Below, one piece after another: positions 42,458-51,453 of a DNA stretch of 64,000 nt. The stretch is from Butyrivibrio sp. VCB2006. Lineage in GTDB: Bacteria > Bacillota > Clostridia > Lachnospirales > Lachnospiraceae. The stretch spans positions 272,217 to 336,216 of the forward strand of contig NZ_ATVX01000002.1 in NCBI RefSeq assembly GCF_000420945.1, given 5' to 3'. Every line of letters begins with the position of its first letter. The stretch's first letter is position 1. A program made the position numbers and the translations under genes. The notes beneath the pieces are model-generated. The model saw only the letters and a program-made list of their open reading frames with translations, was not told the origin of the DNA and searched no databases.

Positions 42458-42907
42458 TTAAGCCAACATTTCTTTAAACTTATCCATTACCATCTGAGCC
42501 TCTTCATTAGACTTGATGGCAACAAAGATTGTGTCGTCTCCTGCAATACAGCCAACTACTTCTGACATCTCGATAGCATCAATAGCTGCAGCAAGCGCCA
42601 TAGCCATACCAGAAACTGTCTTGATAACAAGAAGATTCTGAGCTACGTCCATCTTAACAAAGCCGGCCTTGAGTACGCTTACATACTTATCCTGCATTAC
42701 ATCGCTGTCTGCAGTTGAGTACACATACTTCTGTCTGCCATCCTCTGTAACCTGCTTGCTAAGCTTCATCTGTCTGATATCTCTTGAAACTGTGGCCTGG
42801 GTTACATCGTAGCCTTCGCCCCTGAGAAGCTCTGCAAGCTGTTCCTGAGTCTCAACCTCATGTCTTGCAATAAGCTCAATTATCTTGTCATGTCTGTTTT
42901 TCTTCAT
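42458..42907 (-). CDS. argR: Arginine repressor ArgR
   Basis: The ATG at 42907 (MKKNRHDK) has GGGGG 6 bases upstream; a longer frame starts inside the nadK 3' end. The 149-residue protein has the N-terminal winged helix (LAELLRGEGYDVTQATVSRD) and the C-terminal hexamerisation/arginine-binding domain with GCIAGDDTIFVAIKSNEEAQ. It represses arginine biosynthesis and activates catabolism in response to arginine. It lies between nadK and recN, as usual in Clostridia. Confidence 0.95.
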   Translation of the reverse strand: MKKNRHDKIIELIARHEVETQEQLAELLRGEGYDVTQATVSRDIRQMKLSKQVTEDGRQKYVYSTADSDVMQDKYVSVLKAGFVKMDVAQNLLVIKTVSGMAMALAAAIDAIEMSEVVGCIAGDDTIFVAIKSNEEAQMVMDKFKEMLA

Positions 42908-42932
42908 ATCTACCCCCGAATTACTACTCAAA

Positions 42933-43781
42933 TCACGTCTCGAACTTCTTACCCAGAACTTCAAGAAAACTTACTCTGTTAAGTCTTATAATCTTTGTGG
43001 TCTTATCCGACCTTTCAATCTCGATTCTGTCACCGGTATTCATGTCTATACGGCCACTTCCGTCAAAGTAAGCAACTACCTCCTGGTTGCTGCCATCGCG
43101 GCCTTCCTTTATGACAATTGAAATCTTGGTATCTGCAGCCAGTACCATGCTTCTGGAATTGATGGTATGTGGACAGATCGGTGTCACAAGAATCATATTG
43201 CCTGAAGGTTCCACAATAGGGCCTCCTGCTGACAGGCTGTAGCCTGTAGATCCCGTAGGTGTAGCAATTACTATTCCATCTGCATGATAGTTACATAAAA
43301 AGAGATCATTTACATAAACATCAAAATTTATGGTTGTAAGTGATGCTTTTCTTGAAATGATAATGTCGTTAAGTGCATAGTCATGTCTGTCACAGGCATC
43401 ACCATACAGCATCATTCTGTCTTCTATCTCATAGTCACCTGCAAGAAGGCGCCTTAAAGCATCATCGACACCACTCTTTTCAACTTCCGCAAGATATCCC
43501 AAAGTTCCTAGATTTACGCCGATAAGTGGAATATCAAGATACGCTGCGCTTCTGGCAGCCTGAAGCATTGTGCCGTCTCCGCCCAGAACTATGATGCACT
43601 CGGACTCCTCCGGAATATCACTCAAAAAATCTCTCTCCACCCTGTGCTCTTTTACAGCACCGGAGAACTGCTCGGCTATAACACACTTTTTACCATGCTT
43701 CTCAAGATAATCCTTGATGTGCATGGTCATTTCCATTCCGTGATCTTTACTGGTATTAGTGACTATACAAAAATGGTCCAT
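42933..43781 (-). CDS. nadK: NAD kinase
   Basis: A 282-residue enzyme that phosphorylates NAD to NADP. It has the diagnostic GGDGTMLQAAR (about 67-77), the NE/D-type nucleotide region (ALNDIIISRKASLTTINFDV) and DGIVIATPTGSTGYSLSAGG. The start follows the tlyA stop by 2 bases, with no strong ribosome site, so coupling is likely. Confidence 0.96.
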   Translation of the reverse strand: MDHFCIVTNTSKDHGMEMTMHIKDYLEKHGKKCVIAEQFSGAVKEHRVERDFLSDIPEESECIIVLGGDGTMLQAARSAAYLDIPLIGVNLGTLGYLAEVEKSGVDDALRRLLAGDYEIEDRMMLYGDACDRHDYALNDIIISRKASLTTINFDVYVNDLFLCNYHADGIVIATPTGSTGYSLSAGGPIVEPSGNMILVTPICPHTINSRSMVLAADTKISIVIKEGRDGSNQEVVAYFDGSGRIDMNTGDRIEIERSDKTTKIIRLNRVSFLEVLGKKFET

Positions 43782-43783
43782 AG

Positions 43784-44686
43784 TTATTTATCAAGACTCC
43801 CATGTGCTCTTGCAACTGTATCTGCAATGAGTTTTTCCATTTCAGGGCTGTGTGAAAAGCCATCGCCCTGCTCCTCCACGACTTTAAGAGTTTTCTCTCC
43901 CTCAGCCTCAGTCAGATCAGCAACCTGGTCGTTTCTCTCAGGATCCTTGCTGATATGTATCAAATACTCAATATTTCCTTCCGGTCCCTTGATTGGTGAA
44001 TAATCAAGGTGAAGTACCGTAAAGCCTGCAATATCCACAAAATCCATGATTCTGTGAACTACTTCCTCGTGAACCTTGGGTTCTCTTACAACTCCCTTTT
44101 TGCCAACCTTGTCTTTTCCTGCTTCAAACTGAGGTTTTATAAGGCATACCATCTGGCCACCGTCCTTGAGAAGCCTTCTGGCTGGAAGTAATATCTTGGT
44201 AAGTGAGATAAAAGAAACATCACAGGATGCAAAATCCAGATCATCAGCGATATCATCCCTTACCATGTATCTAAAGTTTGTCTTTTCCATGCAGACAACT
44301 CGAGGATCGCTTCTAAGCTTCCAGTCAAGCTGTCCATGGCCTACATCCACTGAATATACCTTGGTTGCTCCGTTCTGAAGCATACAGTCAGTAAAGCCTC
44401 CGGTGGATGCACCTATATCCATACAAATTTTGTTTTCCAAAGAAAAAGCAAAATTCTTAACTGCCTTCTCAAGCTTAAGTCCGCCTCTTGAAACATAAGG
44501 AAGTGTATCCCCCCTTACCTCAAGACTTGTTATCTTGGATTCTTCAAAGGTAGTGCCCGGTTTATCCTCTCTCTGACCGTTAACAAACACTTCACCGGCC
44601 ATGATAAGAGTTTTGGCTTTTTCTCTTGATGGGGCCAGTCCCCTGTTAACCAAAAGGACGTCCAGCCTCTCTTTATCTTTTGCCAT
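43784..44686 (-). CDS. tlyA: TlyA-family rRNA 2'-O-methyltransferase
   Basis: A 300-residue protein with an N-terminal S4 RNA-binding domain (RLDVLLVNRGLAPSREKAKT) and an FtsJ-like methyltransferase domain (MDIGASTGGFTDCMLQNGAT, then ASCDVSFISLTKILLPA). TlyA methylates cytidines in 16S and 23S rRNA; loss gives capreomycin resistance in other bacteria. AAGGA precedes the ATG. It lies between dxs and nadK. Confidence 0.93.
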   Translation of the reverse strand: MAKDKERLDVLLVNRGLAPSREKAKTLIMAGEVFVNGQREDKPGTTFEESKITSLEVRGDTLPYVSRGGLKLEKAVKNFAFSLENKICMDIGASTGGFTDCMLQNGATKVYSVDVGHGQLDWKLRSDPRVVCMEKTNFRYMVRDDIADDLDFASCDVSFISLTKILLPARRLLKDGGQMVCLIKPQFEAGKDKVGKKGVVREPKVHEEVVHRIMDFVDIAGFTVLHLDYSPIKGPEGNIEYLIHISKDPERNDQVADLTEAEGEKTLKVVEEQGDGFSHSPEMEKLIADTVARAHGSLDK

Positions 44687-44711
44687 ATCTAATCCTTATT
44701 ATCTTTCTTAA

Positions 44712-46565
44712 TTACTTCTGAATCTCATCCATGATGCGCTGTGCAACAGATTCTGCATCCATTCCAAGTTCTTTATAAAGCTTATCCACACTTCCGTGAG
44801 TTACAAACTTATCCGGAATTGCAACCTGCAAAACATATGCATCAAGTCTGTTATCATCAATGTACTGTCTTACCTTTTCACCATAGCCACCTGTAGCAAC
44901 GTTCTCTTCCATAGTAACAAAGAGTTTGTGTGTTTTGCTGGCCATATGAATGTAGTCAGTATCAATAGGTTTAACAAATCTTGCATTTACAAGCGAGCAC
45001 TTGATACCGTTTGATTTGAGGATTTCTCTGACCTTTTCTGCAGTCTTGACCATACTGCCAACTGCAAGAAGACATACATCTTTTTCCTCATAAATAGGCT
45101 CACATTTGCCCATTTCAATCGGAGCTCTGAACTCCTTAAGTCCGTCGTAGGCATTACCTCTTGGGTATCTGACTGCACTTGGGCAATCAAGTTCTACCGC
45201 AAACTTAAGCATATCTGAAAGTTCCCATTTATTCTTGGGCGCCATGATATGCATGTTAGGCATTGTAGACATATAGGACAGATCAAAGATTCCCTGGTGG
45301 GTCTCTCCGTCGCTTCCTACAAGGCCTGCTCTGTCTATAGCAAATACAACCGGAAGATTCTGAAGACATACATCCTCTAAAATCTGGTCATATGCTCTTT
45401 GCAAAAATGATGAATATACAGCAAATACCGGCTTATATCCGCCGGCTGCCATGCCTGCTGCAAAGGTTACCGCATGTTCCTCTGCAATTCCTGCATCCAC
45501 AAATCTCTCCGGATACATGTTACGGAATCTCTTAAGTCCTGTTCCGTCTGCCATGGCTGCTGTTATGGCAACTACCTTGTCGTTCCTTGCGCCAAGCTTA
45601 CACATAACAGTACTGAAAATATCCTGATAATTAGCTGTAGTTCTGGGGTTCCTTGGAAGGCCGTTCTCAATAAGGAATGGCTCGGTTCCGTGGAATCTTG
45701 CAGGATGTCTTTCTGCAGGCTCAAAGCCTTTGCCCTTCTTGGTCATAACGTGGATCATGACAGCTTTTTTAACCTTCTTGGCCTCATTTATGGTCTTAAT
45801 AAGGCTTGCTGTGTCATGTCCATCAACAGGGCCAAGATAAGTAATACCAAGGTTCTCAAATACCATTCCAGGCACAAAGAGCTGCTTAAAAGTGTTCTTG
45901 GCACGTCTGATGCTGGCAACCATCTTGGGATTGGTATTACGAAGCTGCTCATAAACATCCCACTTAAGGTTAAGATAGCCTTCTGCAGTACGTACAGAAT
46001 CAAGATATCTGCTCATACCTCCGACGCTCTCTGAAATAGACATCTCGTTATCATTGAGAATAATAATATAATTTGTCTCAAGCTTGGCCGCATTGTTCAG
46101 GGCTTCGTAGGCGAGACCACCTGTAAGAGAGCCATCACCTATAACGGATACAACAGTGTAATCCTCTCCCTTAAGATCTCTTGCCTTGACCATACCAAGG
46201 CCTGCGGAAATTGAAGTGGAGCTGTGTCCTGTATCAAAGCAATCCGTATCGGACTCACTTCTCTTTGGGAAACCACTCATTCCGCCGTATTGACGAAGGC
46301 TGTCAAACTTATCCTTCCTTCCTGTAAGGAGCTTGTGAGTGTAGCACTGATGTCCTACATCCCAGATAATCTTGTCCTGTGGAAGGTTCAGGGCAACATG
46401 AAGCGCCATGGTAAGTTCAACTGTACCAAGGTTTGATGCAAGGTGCCCTCCTGTCACTGACAGCTTATTTATTAAAAATTCTCTTATTTCCTGGGCAAGC
46501 TCGGGATATTTATTCTTGGGAATATCCTTAATGTCCCCGGTCTTATTTATCTGATCAAGAAGCAT
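44712..46565 (-). CDS. dxs: 1-deoxy-D-xylulose-5-phosphate synthase
   Basis: A 617-residue thiamine-diphosphate enzyme that joins pyruvate and glyceraldehyde 3-phosphate, the first step of the MEP isoprenoid pathway. Signature stretches are DVGHQCYTHKLLTGR, GDGSLTGGLAYEALNNAA (ThDP motif with GDG...N), DGHDTASLIKT and the transketolase-type DRAGLVGSDGETHQGIFDL. Length matches the family. GGAG lies 11 bases before the ATG. It is downstream of ispA. Confidence 0.97.
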   Translation of the reverse strand: MLLDQINKTGDIKDIPKNKYPELAQEIREFLINKLSVTGGHLASNLGTVELTMALHVALNLPQDKIIWDVGHQCYTHKLLTGRKDKFDSLRQYGGMSGFPKRSESDTDCFDTGHSSTSISAGLGMVKARDLKGEDYTVVSVIGDGSLTGGLAYEALNNAAKLETNYIIILNDNEMSISESVGGMSRYLDSVRTAEGYLNLKWDVYEQLRNTNPKMVASIRRAKNTFKQLFVPGMVFENLGITYLGPVDGHDTASLIKTINEAKKVKKAVMIHVMTKKGKGFEPAERHPARFHGTEPFLIENGLPRNPRTTANYQDIFSTVMCKLGARNDKVVAITAAMADGTGLKRFRNMYPERFVDAGIAEEHAVTFAAGMAAGGYKPVFAVYSSFLQRAYDQILEDVCLQNLPVVFAIDRAGLVGSDGETHQGIFDLSYMSTMPNMHIMAPKNKWELSDMLKFAVELDCPSAVRYPRGNAYDGLKEFRAPIEMGKCEPIYEEKDVCLLAVGSMVKTAEKVREILKSNGIKCSLVNARFVKPIDTDYIHMASKTHKLFVTMEENVATGGYGEKVRQYIDDNRLDAYVLQVAIPDKFVTHGSVDKLYKELGMDAESVAQRIMDEIQK

Positions 46566-46630
46566 TGTTTTACACGCTCCATTTCTTATGTCATGCTACT
46601 TATATTACAAATATCTGTTCCTTACTAATC

Positions 46631-47572
46631 TTATTTTTCCCTGTAAATCAGATACTGGAACAACTCATGTAAAAAAGAATCCTTAAATCCAAGGTTGTCC
46701 AGGATGTCCACCGCTTCATCCGAAAGCTCTTTTACCTTGGCCTTGGCGTTATCCATTCCATAAAGGCTTACATAGGTGCTCTTGCCATTCTTCTCATCAG
46801 AACCGATTGGCTTACCCAAAACCTCTGCAGTGCTGGTGATATCAAGGATGTCATCCTGAATCTGGAAAGCAATTCCTACGTTACTTCCTACCTGCTCCAT
46901 CATGCGAACCTGAGAGGCACTGGCGCCTCCAAGAACTGCTCCTACCATAAGGCTTGCTTCTATAAGAGCTCCTGTCTTGTTCTCATCGATGTAATGAAGT
47001 GTATCCTTCATCTCATCCTCAGGAATACCTGTGGCGTTCTCAGCACATATATCTGCACACTGTCCGCCAACCATACCATAAATGCCTGCCTTGGTAGTAA
47101 GGATCTCAAGGGCTGCAAGATATCTGTTCTTGTTGTCTCCATCATAGGAAGAAAGCTCTTTTCCCTTGATTGCTCCGGCTACCGCAGTCTCATATGCCAG
47201 GTTAAGAAGTCCATCCCCGGCAAGAGTAGCCATTCCTGCTCCGTATACTGCGTGGGTAGTTTTCCTGCCCCTTCTGTACTCATCATTGTCCATGGCTGGG
47301 AGATCATCATGCACCAGGGAATAGGTGTGGATCATCTCCATGGCTGTCATGAAAGGCTTAACAACCTGCTCATCAGCCTCTGTCCCTGCAAAAAGCCTGT
47401 AGGCTTCAAGCATCATCATTGGCCTAAGTCTCTTACCACCTGCAAGAAGGCTGTAGTTCATAGCCTCTATAACAGTCTTTGCATAACCATTTTCCGCCGG
47501 TAAAAAAGCCTTAAGTGTATCTTCTATATGGGCTACTCGCTCATTAAGCCCACTCTTAAAATCTGTACCCAT
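46631..47572 (-). CDS. ispA: Geranyl/farnesyl diphosphate synthase
   Basis: A 313-residue trans-isoprenyl diphosphate synthase. First Asp-rich motif: LVHDDLPAMDNDEYRRG; second: GIAFQIQDDILDITST, both intact. Length and the SLLAGGKRLRPMMMLEAY motif fit IspA-type C10/C15 synthases. It uses the product of the MEP pathway, whose first enzyme is encoded next to it. The start follows the xseB stop by 2 bases. Confidence 0.95.
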   Translation of the reverse strand: MGTDFKSGLNERVAHIEDTLKAFLPAENGYAKTVIEAMNYSLLAGGKRLRPMMMLEAYRLFAGTEADEQVVKPFMTAMEMIHTYSLVHDDLPAMDNDEYRRGRKTTHAVYGAGMATLAGDGLLNLAYETAVAGAIKGKELSSYDGDNKNRYLAALEILTTKAGIYGMVGGQCADICAENATGIPEDEMKDTLHYIDENKTGALIEASLMVGAVLGGASASQVRMMEQVGSNVGIAFQIQDDILDITSTAEVLGKPIGSDEKNGKSTYVSLYGMDNAKAKVKELSDEAVDILDNLGFKDSFLHELFQYLIYREK

Positions 47573-47574
47573 TA

Positions 47575-47817
47575 TTATTCAAAGTCCTCCAGACTTCCGT
47601 CCTGTGCTATTTTCTGAACCTTCTGTTCAACCTCTTCGATAGCATCGTGACAGTATTTAAGGAGCTTCATGCCCTCCTGATATTCTTTAAAAGAATCCTC
47701 AAGTGAAATATCATCACTATCCAGAGCCTGAATCTTATCTTCTATCTGAGAAAAAGCCTCTTCTACAGAGAGTTTCTGTTCCTGATTTGCTTCTTCAGTC
47801 TTCTTTCTTCCTGCCAT
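47575..47817 (-). CDS. xseB: Exodeoxyribonuclease VII small subunit
   Basis: An 80-residue protein with the XseB helix pair: LSVEEAFSQIEDKIQALDSD and SLEDSFKEYQEGMKLLKYCH. It forms, with XseA, an enzyme that degrades single-stranded DNA. AGGAG precedes the ATG. It lies 12 bases after xseA and 2 bases before ispA. Confidence 0.95.
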   Translation of the reverse strand: MAGRKKTEEANQEQKLSVEEAFSQIEDKIQALDSDDISLEDSFKEYQEGMKLLKYCHDAIEEVEQKVQKIAQDGSLEDFE

Positions 47818-47829
47818 ATCTATCTCCTG

Positions 47830-49065
47830 TTAAAATGGGCCGTTATTTCCGTCACCATGGCTCATTTCCTGTGTTTCAAGTACTTCTGCCTTTATCACAC
47901 CATCGCTAACATACAGGGACATTTCATCTCCCTTATTAACAGCCTTAATGCTGCGTAGATTCTTTCCGTCAGCATCCACTGCGTAGGAGTAGCCTCCCAT
48001 AAGGCGATCCAGGGGTGATAAACCCTTCATTCTCTCAATATCAACATCCAGCCTGTGACGAGCACTTATTATTTTCCTATCCATAAGGCTCTGCAGCTGA
48101 TCCTGATACTGGTCAAGACGCAGCATTCTGTCCCTGATCTTGCCCATTGGGCTTAGAAGACGAAGTGTCTCCCGATATCTGAGCTCTTTTTGTCTTAGCT
48201 CAGATATATTTCTATCCATGGACTTTTGCAGTGAATATGCATAATCCTGGATGTCCTGTTCAAATCTTGAATATTCAAATACCGCAAGCTCTGCCGCAGC
48301 TGAAGGCGTAGGAGCTCTTCTGTCTGCAACATAATCTGCAATTGTAGTATCTGTTTCATGTCCAACTGCGGAAATAATTGGGACCGGGCAGTCAAAAATA
48401 GCCTGAGCGACTATCTCCTCGTTAAATGCCCATAAATCTTCTATGGAACCTCCGCCTCGTCCCACAATGATCGTATCTACATTTTTCATAGCAAGGGTTT
48501 CAATACCCTTAACTATGCTCTCAGCAGCCTGATCTCCCTGAACTATGGCGGGATATAGAATAATCTGAATATGTGGATTTCTCCTGGTGGCAACATTGAT
48601 AATATCGCGCACCGCTGCACCCGTCGGGGCTGTTACAACGCCGAGAGTATGTATGTATCTGGGTATAGGCTGCTTGTATTCCTGTGCAAACAAGCCAGTC
48701 TCTGCCAGTCTCTTTTTAAGCTCTTCATAGCGCTCATAAAGAACACCAGCTCCATCCAGCATGATCTGCTTGGCATAGAGCTGATATCTGCCGTCTCTCT
48801 CATATACATCGATGCTACCGGTAACCTTGACCTGCTGACCTTCCTGCATATTAAAGCGAAGGCCTCCGCGCTCTCTGTCACCGCGAAACATTACACAGGC
48901 TATTGCTCCTCCGGCATCCTTGATTGTGAAATAGATATGCCCGGATGAGTGATATTTGCAATTGCTCACTTCTCCCTTGACCGTAATAGCCTTAAGCAGG
49001 AAGTCCTGAGTGAACATGTTCTTGATGTATGCATTAACCTGTGTGACTGTATATTCACTGCGCAA
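47830..49065 (-). CDS. xseA: Exodeoxyribonuclease VII large subunit
   Basis: A 411-residue protein. The N-terminal OB-fold (YTVTQVNAYIKNMF, VKGEVSNCKYHSSGHIYFTI) precedes the catalytic domain with GVVTAPTGAAVRDIINVATR, RGGGSIEDLWAFNEE and ISAVGHETDTTIADYVADRR. The start is a TTG that overlaps the nusB stop by 11 bases, so translation is coupled to nusB. It works with XseB. Confidence 0.95.
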   Translation of the reverse strand: MRSEYTVTQVNAYIKNMFTQDFLLKAITVKGEVSNCKYHSSGHIYFTIKDAGGAIACVMFRGDRERGGLRFNMQEGQQVKVTGSIDVYERDGRYQLYAKQIMLDGAGVLYERYEELKKRLAETGLFAQEYKQPIPRYIHTLGVVTAPTGAAVRDIINVATRRNPHIQIILYPAIVQGDQAAESIVKGIETLAMKNVDTIIVGRGGGSIEDLWAFNEEIVAQAIFDCPVPIISAVGHETDTTIADYVADRRAPTPSAAAELAVFEYSRFEQDIQDYAYSLQKSMDRNISELRQKELRYRETLRLLSPMGKIRDRMLRLDQYQDQLQSLMDRKIISARHRLDVDIERMKGLSPLDRLMGGYSYAVDADGKNLRSIKAVNKGDEMSLYVSDGVIKAEVLETQEMSHGDGNNGPF

Positions 49066-49456
49066 ATTTAGCTAACACTCCGTTTACAAATGCTGGTGAG
49101 CCATCCTGTCCAAACTTCTTGGCAAGCTCAACCGCCTCATTGATTGCTACGCCTGTAGGAACAGATTCATCAAACTGTATCTCATATACAGCAAGTCTGA
49201 TTATTGTAAGGTCAACCTTGGCCATACGGCTTGTTTCCCAGCCTACTGCCTTCTCATTGATTGCCTTGTCAATATCTTCAAGCTTCTCTGCAATCTTCTC
49301 ATATTTGTCTCTGATGTAATCTGCATCAGTCTTGGAAAACTCAAGGTCGCCCTCTGTTGTAAAGAGCTCCTCCTGTTCCATCATTTCTTCTTTGGTATTG
49401 AATTCAACACGAAAGAGCAGCTGAAAAATCTGCTCTCTTAGTTCTGTTCTATTCAT
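49055..49456 (-). CDS. nusB: Transcription antitermination factor NusB
   Basis: A 133-residue all-helical protein with N-terminal REQIFQLLFRVEFNTKEEMM and the C-terminal NusB signature (GVAINEAVELAKKFGQDGSP, then AFVNGVLAKFA). It binds boxA RNA with S10 for rRNA antitermination. The ribosome site is weak. Located between asp23 and xseA. Confidence 0.94.
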   Translation of the reverse strand: MNRTELREQIFQLLFRVEFNTKEEMMEQEELFTTEGDLEFSKTDADYIRDKYEKIAEKLEDIDKAINEKAVGWETSRMAKVDLTIIRLAVYEIQFDESVPTGVAINEAVELAKKFGQDGSPAFVNGVLAKFAQ

Positions 49457-49497
49457 ATAATCTTATCCATTCTAAATTAAACTATTTCAGATGCATC

Positions 49498-49851
49498 TTA
49501 TGCCTTAGGCATTGTGATTCCGGCAATTCTGATGTTTACATCAGTAACTGTAAGACCTGTCATATTCTCAATTGTTGTCTTAACACGAGTCTGAGCCTGC
49601 TGGCATGTAGCCGGAATGTTGAAGCCGTAAGCCATCATAAGTGCAAGATCAACCTTAACCTCAGATGAGCCAACCATAACCTTGGCGCCCTTTGTAAGAT
49701 TCTTGCGGCTAACCTTCTCTAATGTATCGCTTGTGTAATTACCTGCCATAGCAGATACACCGTCAACCTCAAGGGCTGCAAGTACAGCAATTCTAGCCAC
49801 TACATCATCTGCAATCTTAACTGATCCAATCTCTGCTAACTCTTTTCCCAT
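49498..49851 (-). CDS. Asp23/Gls24 family envelope stress protein
   Basis: A 117-residue protein of the Asp23 family: IADDVVARIAVLAALEVDGV, then SAMAGNYT and VKVDLALMMAYGFNIPATCQ, ending VTDVNIRIAGITMPKA. Asp23 proteins accumulate at the membrane and respond to alkaline or envelope stress; homologs sit before nusB throughout Clostridia. GAGGAG lies 8 bases before the ATG. It is the first gene of the long core operon. Confidence 0.93.
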   Translation of the reverse strand: MGKELAEIGSVKIADDVVARIAVLAALEVDGVSAMAGNYTSDTLEKVSRKNLTKGAKVMVGSSEVKVDLALMMAYGFNIPATCQQAQTRVKTTIENMTGLTVTDVNIRIAGITMPKA

Positions 49852-49895
49852 TTTATCTACTCCTCAAAATAATTATTCGAAGTCCATACTAAGTT

Positions 49896-49901
49896 ATTAT
49901 A
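49896..49901 (-). promoter_or_regulatory. Extended -10 promoter of the asp23-to-recN operon
   Basis: On the minus strand TGGTATAAT gives a perfect -10 with a TGn extension; the -35 is weak. The start would be about 38 bases before the asp23 ATG. Confidence 0.6.
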
Positions 49902-49937
49902 CCATATTCTGCCAAATTAAGCATAAATATACAAAGG

Positions 49938-51419
49938 TTATGCAATCCAGAATATCAATGTGTTTGTGTCAACAAAGGATGTGTAGGACACTGTGGAATT
50001 ATCTCCCTGCAAGTAGTCAAACACCTGCCTCTGTGTCACAAGCTGTTCAAAGAGCTGATCATAGACGCTCTTGTTGGCACACTTGATAACTACTGAAGAA
50101 CTGCCGTCCTGATATCTTCTGTTAAAAAGATCTCCAATAAGCACAAGTTCCGCAGATGTGAAGTACTCATCTTCACGGACATAGTAGTTATCCTTCATGC
50201 TATTGCAACCGGGCATATAAATCTCATCAGAGATTGTGTGATTCCTCATAATTTCATCGGTTGTAACGTTGAGATAGTCATAATTAACTGCCGGAAGCCT
50301 TGTGGCATCAGCATTCTCGCCATTTCCAACCTGGTATGAGGAATCTCCCCAGGTAACATCCACATAATAATAAGCATCATTACACAGAACCAGGTTCCAT
50401 GCATGTCTTACATTTCTAGCTCTCTTGGTATCCACAGTACCTGTTACCAGAGTACATTTGATCCCAAGCTTATTGAGAAGAAGCTGCGCTGCCTTGGAAT
50501 AACCGTTACATACGCTCTTCTTGCCGATAAATACCGAGCAGATATTCTGATTATCCGGAGCATCAAGATCATATTCAACGTTCTGGATCAGATATTCATA
50601 AACGTACTTGATGGCATAATAATCATCGGTAGAGGTCGGAGCTCCCGCAAGACACTCATTAACAGCCTGATTGATCTGGGTCTGTTTGCGGGAAACTTCC
50701 TCAGGTGTATAGGTATAGCTTCCGGAGAAGCCAATCTTAGTAATAGTGTTGTCTATGGTGTAGTTGGTATATTTGTAACCATCCACGTAAAAGAGCTCCG
50801 GATGATCTGCACACACATAGTCAAAAACAAGGTCTATGGCATCATCACTGGTGGTTGAAACCATGACATTCTCAGCCTGGTGCTGGATAATAGCAAGAAT
50901 CTCTACATAGAGGGTCTGACCTAAGCCTGTAAGTCTGTCAAAGGCATACAGTCCCTTCTGCTCCTTCTTCATAGCCTCGATGTTTTCAGGAGTAAGGCCG
51001 ACAGAGAGTCTGGCGTTTTTCATCTCTTCATTAAGTTCAGACTCTGTAAGCTCCTTGTATGAAGATTTGAATACTCTGTCCGCATCAAAGCCAATCTCAG
51101 GCTCTGAATCTTCCTCAGCTGCCTCGTCAAAAAAGACTACTGTCTCGCTGCTGTCCAAAGTGCTATAGGTATAATCGTCCTCTTTGGAAGCCTGGAAAGC
51201 AGGAACCGGCTCCTCTGAACTGGTTATGCTATCCTCCGATACAACCAGAGTTTGCTCGTAGGTAGCTGCATCAGTTACTTCCTCATAGGGCGGGTCCTTG
51301 ATACCCAAAGCCTCAAGATACTCGTCAAAACTAGAGTATCTGCATCCGGACAAAGTTCCGGCGCAAATTCCCACTGTCAGAAGTAACGCTATATTTCTTG
51401 TAACACGCTCTTCCCTCAA
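49938..51419 (-). CDS. Lipoprotein with transglutaminase-like domain
   Basis: The start is a TTG at 51419, with GGAGG 7 bases upstream. The 493-residue protein has a lipobox (TLSGC, about residue 26) and an acidic N-terminal linker. The transglutaminase-like core lies at about 290-380: SVFIGKKSVCNGYSKAAQLL (catalytic Cys), VRHAWNLVLCNDAYYYVDVT (His and Asp) and WGDSSYQ. This is the TGc papain fold, which in bacteria is usually a cell-wall protease or amidase. It is anchored outside the cell. It stands between prfC and asp23. Confidence 0.85.
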   Translation of the reverse strand: MREERVTRNIALLLTVGICAGTLSGCRYSSFDEYLEALGIKDPPYEEVTDAATYEQTLVVSEDSITSSEEPVPAFQASKEDDYTYSTLDSSETVVFFDEAAEEDSEPEIGFDADRVFKSSYKELTESELNEEMKNARLSVGLTPENIEAMKKEQKGLYAFDRLTGLGQTLYVEILAIIQHQAENVMVSTTSDDAIDLVFDYVCADHPELFYVDGYKYTNYTIDNTITKIGFSGSYTYTPEEVSRKQTQINQAVNECLAGAPTSTDDYYAIKYVYEYLIQNVEYDLDAPDNQNICSVFIGKKSVCNGYSKAAQLLLNKLGIKCTLVTGTVDTKRARNVRHAWNLVLCNDAYYYVDVTWGDSSYQVGNGENADATRLPAVNYDYLNVTTDEIMRNHTISDEIYMPGCNSMKDNYYVREDEYFTSAELVLIGDLFNRRYQDGSSSVVIKCANKSVYDQLFEQLVTQRQVFDYLQGDNSTVSYTSFVDTNTLIFWIA

Positions 51420-51453
51420 GCTTATTCCTCCGTAAAAATCCTGGCGGACAATA